Positions 57,419 through 64,000 of a stretch of 64,000 bases of DNA are shown in pieces (the first letter of the stretch is position 1; each line of letters begins with the position of its first letter). A model generated the notes under the pieces. It did not search any database, was not told the origin of the DNA, and saw only the letters and a list, made by a program, of their open reading frames with translations. Position numbers and translations under genes: made by a program. Location: positions 13,206,001 to 13,270,000 of the forward strand of contig NC_071332.1 in assembly GCF_010183535.1 (NCBI RefSeq), read 5' to 3'. The DNA comes from Caenorhabditis remanei (Eukaryota > Nematoda > Chromadorea > Rhabditida > Rhabditidae).

Positions 57419-59434
57419 TTATTTCAATTTCTATTCTAACCACTTTTAGAAAAAAGCTTTCATCAAATTCTTGTCCGGTTTACTTGGGTTTATTACTAAT
57501 CTCTTTCACCACATCCCATCCCTGATGACGTGTATTTTTCAAAAGTTTGTAGTTTTGTTTCACTTTCTGCCATAATTATGAATTTTTCTTTATTTGAAAC
57601 TGTTGGACACTCTATCACATCTCAACCAGCTTGACACTTTCAGAGTTCTGAAGTTCAAACTCTTTCCAAATCCCTAATTCCACTATTAAATCTCTTGCTA
57701 AAACTTAAAACCATGACTACTAAAAGGGTATCCCCCTCATAAAATTATTCAAAATTTCCCTCCCGAAATCTTTTTGTGTGTCTAGTGGTCAGTGGAGACA
57801 AGAAACAACAAGGATATTATGGATGTGCCTCCTCCTCCTTCCCCTTTTTCTTATACATGCATATGTATGTCTTTTTGACTTGGAATAAGCGGCCGGGGCC
57901 TATGCACCCTACTAAGGGAGCAGCATTTATATGCATTGGCCTCATTAGGTTTACACCGAAATCGGGCAGAGACTCCGAAAGGAAAAAAGGAGATGGGAAG
58001 GGAAGACAAGGATTTCACAAAGTTTCGGTTATTTTTTACTCAAAAAGAGGGAGACGATTTCATAAATTCCGAAATTCCGAAGCTGGAATAATTGAAGATT
58101 TCTTTCTGAAGAACAATTATTGAAAAATAAGAATTTTGATGTCGTTACAGTATTCTATGATACCGGAAAGTCTTTGCCATTAGAAGAAATTGATTTGCTC
58201 TACGTCAGAGTTTGTCGATTCTATTTGAAACTGACTCATCCTTCGACTACCTTCTCCTTTTCCAGATACGTATATGACGTGGCATTCTTCTTCTCCGGAT
58301 TCCTGACATTCCTTATAGATCCCTGGAGACCAATGTGGCCCCATAAACCTTCCTCCTTTTGCTGCTTCTTCTTAGTTTTTTCTGTTCTATTCGTATTTTT
58401 TATATTTTTGCATCTTTGAAAAGAAGAAGGAGTTTTTCGTTCATTTTTTTTACGACTCCAGATTTTGGATTTTAAGAGATTTTGTAGTGGATTGGATTTT
58501 GAGTGGATTGGATTTTGAGATACCAAAAGATCATATTTTGTCTACCGAAATGCAAGAAAGCTACAATATGATATTTGCAAAACAGCCAACAGACGTTTTC
58601 GACAAAATCAGAAGACAAACACGATCTCAAAATTTTCCAAATGATTTTTGAGAGGCTGGATAGCTTGTTGGATGACTGGTATGATTTAGAAAGAAATTGG
58701 ATTCAGCAACTGATGAAAATCGGCTCCTGGTCTCCATGATACTAGAGTGAAGTGCACAACTGATTTATCCGCGTCGGGCATCTCGAAACAGAAATTATCT
58801 GAGATTACAAATGTCAATATGATTTATGTTAAAAAAGATCCAACATTTCTCCAGAATGTTAAAATAGTGGAACACTTCTCCTATGTCTAAAACCTTATTT
58901 TCAGACGGTTTTTGGTCAATCACGAATCCAGGAAAATCGTAGACTAAACTCGATGCAAAAAGTGTCGACAAACTAGTCGAAAGAGGGGATGAGATCTCTT
59001 CCGACACAAGAATACTCTTCCATCATCTGCCAACATCTTCTTCTTCCTTCTGTGTCTTCCCGACGACTTCTACCATTGCTTCCCTTCTTCTTCCCAAAGG
59101 AATTTGGTTCCTCTTGTTTCTTCTTTTCGGGGGGAAAGGGTCAGTGTCTTCTTCTTCTCCTTTTCTTTTTCTTCTGAATTTTGGGATGTGTGTGTTGAGA
59201 GTGTGCACACTCACAATTAGGCCACGCCCACTTTTTTTCGACGATTTCCCAAAACCCGTTTCTTCGTTTCTTTTTCGTTTCGTTTTGAGTATGTTTGTAT
59301 GTTATGTTTTTATTGTATTTTTCAGAATGTCTCCTTTCTTCATATAAAAAGTAGGGGAGCTCAATAATAGTCAAGAAGCTCAAGCTACCGTAATCCTGGA
59401 TGAAATTTTTTTTATATTTTTATACTTGTCATCA
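57419..59434. other. 3' flank of the Bark-like gene, 2 kb without a gene
   Basis: Includes the 3' UTR (no obvious AATAAA close to the stop) and AT-rich DNA. A 16-17-bp unit GTGGATTGGATTTTGAG occurs twice in a row at about 58487-58520. ORFs at 57776, 58120 and 59114 have biased composition and no family signature. Confidence 0.45.
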
Positions 59435-59602
59435 GGGCTGTCTTACGGCCGGTCTCGGTTCAATAAAATGGGCAGAATTTTTGAAAATCGACTGATCTTC
59501 TGGTAATCTACGAGCCCGCCTAAAGAAGCGAAAACTTTCTATAGCCGGAAGATCTAATATAAAATATAAATTGTCCCACGGTCTTTTTTTATAGCTTTGC
59601 TT
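59435..59602. mobile_element. MITE-like element, copy 2 (relative of 3684-3856)
   Basis: It begins GGGCTGTCTTACGGCCGG. It shares long stretches (ATCGACTGATCTTCTGGT, AAGAAGCGAAAA) with the reverse complement of the copy at 3684-3856, and ends in GTCCCACGGTC plus a T run. TTGTCAT occurs just outside both ends and may be a target duplication. The ends are less symmetrical than in copy 1. No ORF. Confidence 0.6.
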
Positions 59603-62600
59603 GTCATTAAGAAGTTGTTTCATTCTGAAAGTTCAGAATAAGCGCAGTTTCGAGTTTTTTTTGTTAGTGAATCTAAAAAATCTGCCGGAAAACGCTTCAA
59701 AAAAGTAGTAGAAGCAATAGAACCGAATACATTTAAATTACTCGTCGGGTTGTAAAATGCTTACTTAAAAATGAATACAGTTTTATTAACTGATCTCTTT
59801 AATAGGAACCGGGCAGACATATTTTATTTGTATTCCTGTCTTGACATTCTTCAGAAAACTGATTCGTAAAGAAAGTAGAGAACATGGGTTTGAGGACTCT
59901 TTGAAATCTAAAAATCTCCTGCCATCTGTTGCGACGAACATTGACACCGCACTGAATTTCAGCATCTTTTGTTACTATTCCTGTCTAGATCTGAATCTTA
60001 TTTGAGTGCACCTAATTGTAGACCCCTCTCTTCCCCGTGGCTCTACTTATCTGAAGTACTTGATCTATTCCACGTCATGACCTCAATCTGATCAAAAACC
60101 TTTTTTATTTTTTCACTTTTTCGGGCAGTGCACTTGACTCAAAGAAAGTAGTAAGAAATCAATCTCTTTTTTCTACTGAATTTCAACTGCCTCGATGGAG
60201 AATCCTCTCTCATAAATCGTCTCGAGACCCTTCGGAAACGGAGTGAAAAAGTTTTCAATGACCTGAAATGACATGAGAGCCTTCGTCTTCTTCTTCTCGA
60301 GAGAAGTGAAAAGTGAAAAAGAGTGGAATGGAATTGAATTGACAATTGGAAAATGGAAAAAGGAGGAGGATGGGTCAGAATAATATAATAAGAGAATGTA
60401 GAGGTAAAGGTTTTTATTTTTTGCATTCAGGTCAAAAGTCCACAGAAAAGTTTGAAGATTAGAAGTCAGTTTTTGAACGTCATTTGAGATACAATAGTCC
60501 GGACTTTACTTCTCCATTGATGATTTTTTGATAACTGTCAATTCTTTTTCTCCATGATATTAGAACCTAAACCGCTAATATTGTTATTTTTCGTGTTGTA
60601 ATTTAAAAGCTTTGTGGTAACCTGAATCAGAAAAACTACTCCACATTTGATAGTCTTATATTTGGATCTTTAAACCTCCCAAGCCAGCTGCAAAGATCCT
60701 ATAAAGTGTAATTATGAATTATGAAGTTTGGTTTCCCTAGAATTCTTGGAAATTGATCTATTTTGTGATTCATCTGAAGTTGTTCACATAACGACCTAAT
60801 TTATCATTTTCTTAGTTTTTATTCCCCAAAAACAGGAGTTTCTTCTTCATCTTCTTTTTTCTTTTTCATCATAGTGACTCAAAAGTAATCACGGCTTCTT
60901 TTCTGACTAACTCTTCTTTTTCCTCTTCTTCAGAAGGAACACACTCCCCTTTTTCAAACAACAAACAATGAATGAGAAGAAAAAGAAGAAGAAGTTGATG
61001 AGGAAGAAGAGAATACAGGAAGAAACTCCAATTTCCGGAAGTTTTGTATTCTATTAGAGTCAGAAAGGAGTCAGATGAAAAACTTCTGATTTCTTCCAGA
61101 CAATTGTTCTTGGAATAGACAATCCTCTGTTTTTCTCACTTTATACTATACGATTTCCCCAAAAACCTTTCTTTTGATCGATTTTTTTTGGGATTTATTG
61201 GGATCTTCAAACTTATGTTTTCCCTTGTTTCTATTAATGTTGAAGTTTTCTCTTTTTTTTTATCGTTGCAACTCTATTGAATTTTGTTTTTTTTTGTGGA
61301 AACCTGTTCTTGAACTGATTTTCAAAACTGTTCAAATTTGGTCAGAACTTTTCTTGTTTCAGTTTTCTCAAACACCAAATTTGTGAATTTTTCAGAAATC
61401 AAGAAATCTAGATCTAAACTTTTTCTTTTTGTACTGTTACTGTTAATATGGTAGCAAAAAAAACTGTTAAATAAGTAAACTCAAAGTGTTTTTTATTTGA
61501 CAAAACCGTTTCTTCTTCCCCGACTGTATTATTCTAGAGTTTTCTAATTACAAAACCGTCTAGATTTACAGACTCCGGATGATTGTGCCTTATGATTCTT
61601 TGTAGAAAATTGAACGAGTTTCGAACAATTGATAATTTTCTTGATCTGTTTCTGATATTTGAAGCTTTTCATTTCTCATTTTTGTTCTTTTTCTGTTTTT
61701 CAATTGTTCCCTAAATTCTTAGATGCTCTTAGATGTGTTTCTAATCCTTGTTTCCTATTCAGTACATCCTCCCCGTCTTCTATGCAAATTGCCCCAATCT
61801 TCTCCATTTTTCTCTAAGCCTCTTTTCATTTTCTGCCCTGAAAATCCAGAAGCAGAAGACCCCTTCTCATTCTTTTTTCCCGCCTTTTTTGATTGATTGT
61901 CTCTCGGGGTGTCAAAAAGTGGAAGACAGGGCTACCAACTAAAAAAAGAAAGATTTTTGTGTTTTTCGGGCAAAAACTTTTTCTTGTCTTCTTCTTCTTT
62001 CTTCTTCTTTTCTCTCTTCTTCAGAAAACCCGGGGTTCCTTGGAAATTCCAAAAACCCCCGAAGAAACGGGCGGTCCGGGGGATTTAGACGTCTTGTTAT
62101 GGCCTGTTATGTTCTTTTTTAAAAGGGAGTCATAAGAGAAACAGAGAGAGAGAAAGACGAAATTTGTATGTGTACATTCTTTTTTGTTCTAGTCATATGT
62201 ATATGGGTTTTGTTTTTCGGTTTAGACAACTGGGTTCATTTATGAATTTTTAAGATTTCTGGTGGCTTTACTTTGAAATTTCAGCATAGTTTTTGTAAGT
62301 TTGTTCAAGTTTCTGTAAAGCTCTAAGCTTGCTCAGAAACGTGATGACCCACTGAGACACTAACTTCCTTACTGTAAAATTTTGGTCCAGAATCCGAAAC
62401 AAAAGCGATAGGCGTTGGTCAAAACTGCGATCAGTGTGATTAGAATAACTCTATTGATGACCTCGAAAATTTATTTTGAAACTCTCAGCCATCAACTCCG
62501 AAATCAGGTGGTTTGTATTGGAAACCGTCATTTTTCAACTATTACAAGGTTCTAATAACTTGTCGTAGAAAAATTTTGAAATTCTAAGATTTCTATTCCC

Positions 62601-63053
62601 CCATCGTTATCTTACCTATCCAAAAACCTCTTACCTGCCCCCATTTTTCCAAAATTTTCGGTTAAAACAATTCATATGCTTTCGTCCTCCTTTTCTCCAC
62701 GACTTCCCGTCCTCCACATTTCCGAATCTCCTCCTCCTTCTCCTCTTCCCTAACGTCTTCTCTATGTCTTCTGAAGTCATCTAGTATGTGTACATAATAC
62801 GTACACCGGAACATCCGGAATACCTTCTTCAGAAGCTCAACGACAGACGATACACACCGACGTCTTCTTTCTCTTACCAAGATTTCGATGAAATCTTGAC
62901 TAGACTTCTTTTTGGGATTTGAATTTTATGGGAATCGTATCTCTTGTTAGGAGGTCTCGTGTTTTTTTACTGATTTTCCGTAAATCGTTCTTTTTTTGTG
63001 AGTATCCTTCAAATCTTTTGTTCCATCTTTGATATTTTCAGAACTATGTGGAG
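59603..63053. other. Pyrimidine/purine-tract intergenic region, 3.4 kb
   Basis: Long stretches of CTTCTT and GAAGAA type (for example about 60970-61012, 61984-62025, 62690-62760), homopolymer T runs and AT-rich DNA. A GC-rich inverted repeat (about 62028-62085: CCCGGGGTTCC with CCCCCG and CGGGCGGTCCGGGGG) may fold. No exon with a family signature was seen. It is likely promoter or first-intron space of the gene at 63054; ATTTTCAG just before its ATG could be a splice or trans-splice acceptor. Confidence 0.4.
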
Positions 63054-64000
63054 ATGAAGAAACGTCGATATTCGAGTGTCATATTGAATCCGCACTCATT
63101 ATTCTTTCTACTTTTTCGATTAAATTTTATATTTCTGATATTTGTTGGCTACACGTCATCAACAACTCTCCAGAATGAACTCAGAAGACGTCAGAGTCAT
63201 CAGGTGGAAGGTATGTTATATAGACATTCTGCAATAAAGCATTTTCCTTTTTCCAGATGACCTTACTCCCTATCACTCCCACCATCTATCCACACCTCCT
63301 CAAGAACAACAGCCCCATTATTCAGAAGATCCAGAATCAGAAGACGTCATATCTACGTCTTCCAGTCCCTTTCATCATACCGAATCTAAGAAAGGAATCG
63401 AAGAAGAGGAAGAAGAACTACTTCCGATGGAAAGGCTCAAAAGAGCATTCGGACGAAATGATTATTTATTACCGGAGAATTTCAAAACCCTTCGACGGGC
63501 GGATATTCCAGTCACCTATCGATTACACGATGATTTGTTGAGATATTATCGGTTAGTTGAGATTTCAAGAGTGTTTTGTTCTGACAGCAAAGTGCAGAGT
63601 TGAACAGGAGTTCGATGCATCTTCTGGTCATTTGTTAAACTTCTATGTGACTCATTTACAATATTTGTTGCCTTGTTTCAGTTCCTCGACCCAAATGACA
63701 TCATGTTTGACCCATAGTTTTCTTCTGATTTTTTCTCACATTTTGACGAAACAAAAACATGAAAAGAAAAAAGAAGACGTCATATATTCTTGGGTCTTTT
63801 CCCTCATGGGACCACATATTCCAGGTCAAGAAGACTGACACTTTGGCTTGAAGTTGTATACTCTTTTTATGCATTTTATGAAACTTTTCTTTTCTGGATT
63901 TTGAGACTTTTCTCGATGTCTGCGTCTCTCACTCTCTATTTTTTGGAGCAAGGAGATGAAGGAGTAAAGTTAGAAGACGTTAAGGGAGAGAGTCTTCTAG
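63054..64000 (+). CDS. Probable Cys-loop ligand-gated ion channel, 5' exons only
   Basis: Two exons are visible (63054-63210, 63257-63551); the rest is beyond the right edge. The ATG at 63054 gives a basic start (MKKRRYSSVILNPHS), then a signal-like hydrophobic segment (LFFLLFRLNFIFLIFVGY). A long polar, acidic, His/Ser/Glu-rich stretch follows (about residues 50-120, with EEEEEE), then LKRAFGRNDYLLPEN and IPVTYRLHDDLLRYYR. The last piece resembles the first helix of nicotinic-type receptors (L..DLL..Y before VRP). The channel-forming and ligand-binding parts cannot be seen, so family assignment is tentative. An enzyme or adhesion protein with a similar helix is possible. Confidence 0.45.

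Noticed and set aside
58120..58526. ORFs on both strands near 58.1-58.5 kb
   Set aside because: Overlapping antisense pair with low-complexity composition and no family motif.
1..64000. CRISPR arrays, prokaryotic operons, insertion sequences or viral genes
   Set aside because: No regularly spaced repeats, no ribosome-binding-site gene strings and no recognisable viral replicase or capsid motif. Everything seen is nematode nuclear in style.

Overview
This is nematode nuclear DNA, almost certainly from a Caenorhabditis species. Genes carry many short introns (mostly 45-60 bp) with GTAAGT-like donors and TTTCAG acceptors. The window is dominated by seven-transmembrane chemoreceptor families that are expanded in Caenorhabditis, and it also holds F-box/FTH and FBA families, an expanded fucosyltransferase family and an L-domain receptor-like gene. 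From memory, the plc-2, cyn-3 and cyn-7 homologues lie close together on C. elegans chromosome V (the Y75B12B clone region). Finding the three together here suggests a syntenic segment of that chromosome arm. No CRISPR, operon or other prokaryotic feature is present.

Layout. 1-6.0 kb: the 5' part of an L-domain secreted gene, one srh receptor, a small C2H2 zinc-finger gene with a GC-rich inverted-repeat element in its first intron, and a GT11 fucosyltransferase-like gene. 6.2-6.7 kb: a non-autonomous Tc1/mariner-like element. 6.8-23.2 kb: a chemoreceptor cluster with two srj-type genes, seven more srh genes, a small cysteine-rich secreted gene and a glycine-rich secreted gene. 23.2-26.7 kb: a 17-exon phospholipase C-beta. 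27-29.3 kb: a broken FBA/F-box gene, a small secreted gene, and a duplicated terminal exon of that secreted gene placed where the F-box should be. 30.2-33.0 kb: two divergently transcribed cyclophilins. 33.6-44.7 kb: a second srh cluster (four intact genes, one copy with an in-frame stop, one relic) around an F-box/FTH gene. 46.0-57.4 kb: a 29-exon gene for a predicted 3,076-residue membrane protein that resembles Drosophila Bark beetle/Anakonda, with a tRNA-Gly gene antisense in one intron. 57.4-63.0 kb: a mostly empty, pyrimidine-rich stretch with one repeat copy. 63.05 kb to the end: the first two exons of a probable Cys-loop ligand-gated ion channel.

How the genes relate. The chemoreceptors are likely chemosensory GPCRs. 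All five members of the second srh cluster, including the broken copy, carry an E-box (CACCTG/CAGGTG) 68-82 bp upstream of the start codon, which suggests shared expression in one sensory neuron type. Two tandem srh genes in the first cluster share a different promoter block. The PLC-beta would act downstream of G-alpha-q signalling, but nothing here ties it to these receptors. Exon models were built by hand from splice signals and frame. Coding sums divide by three in every complete model, but none has transcript support.
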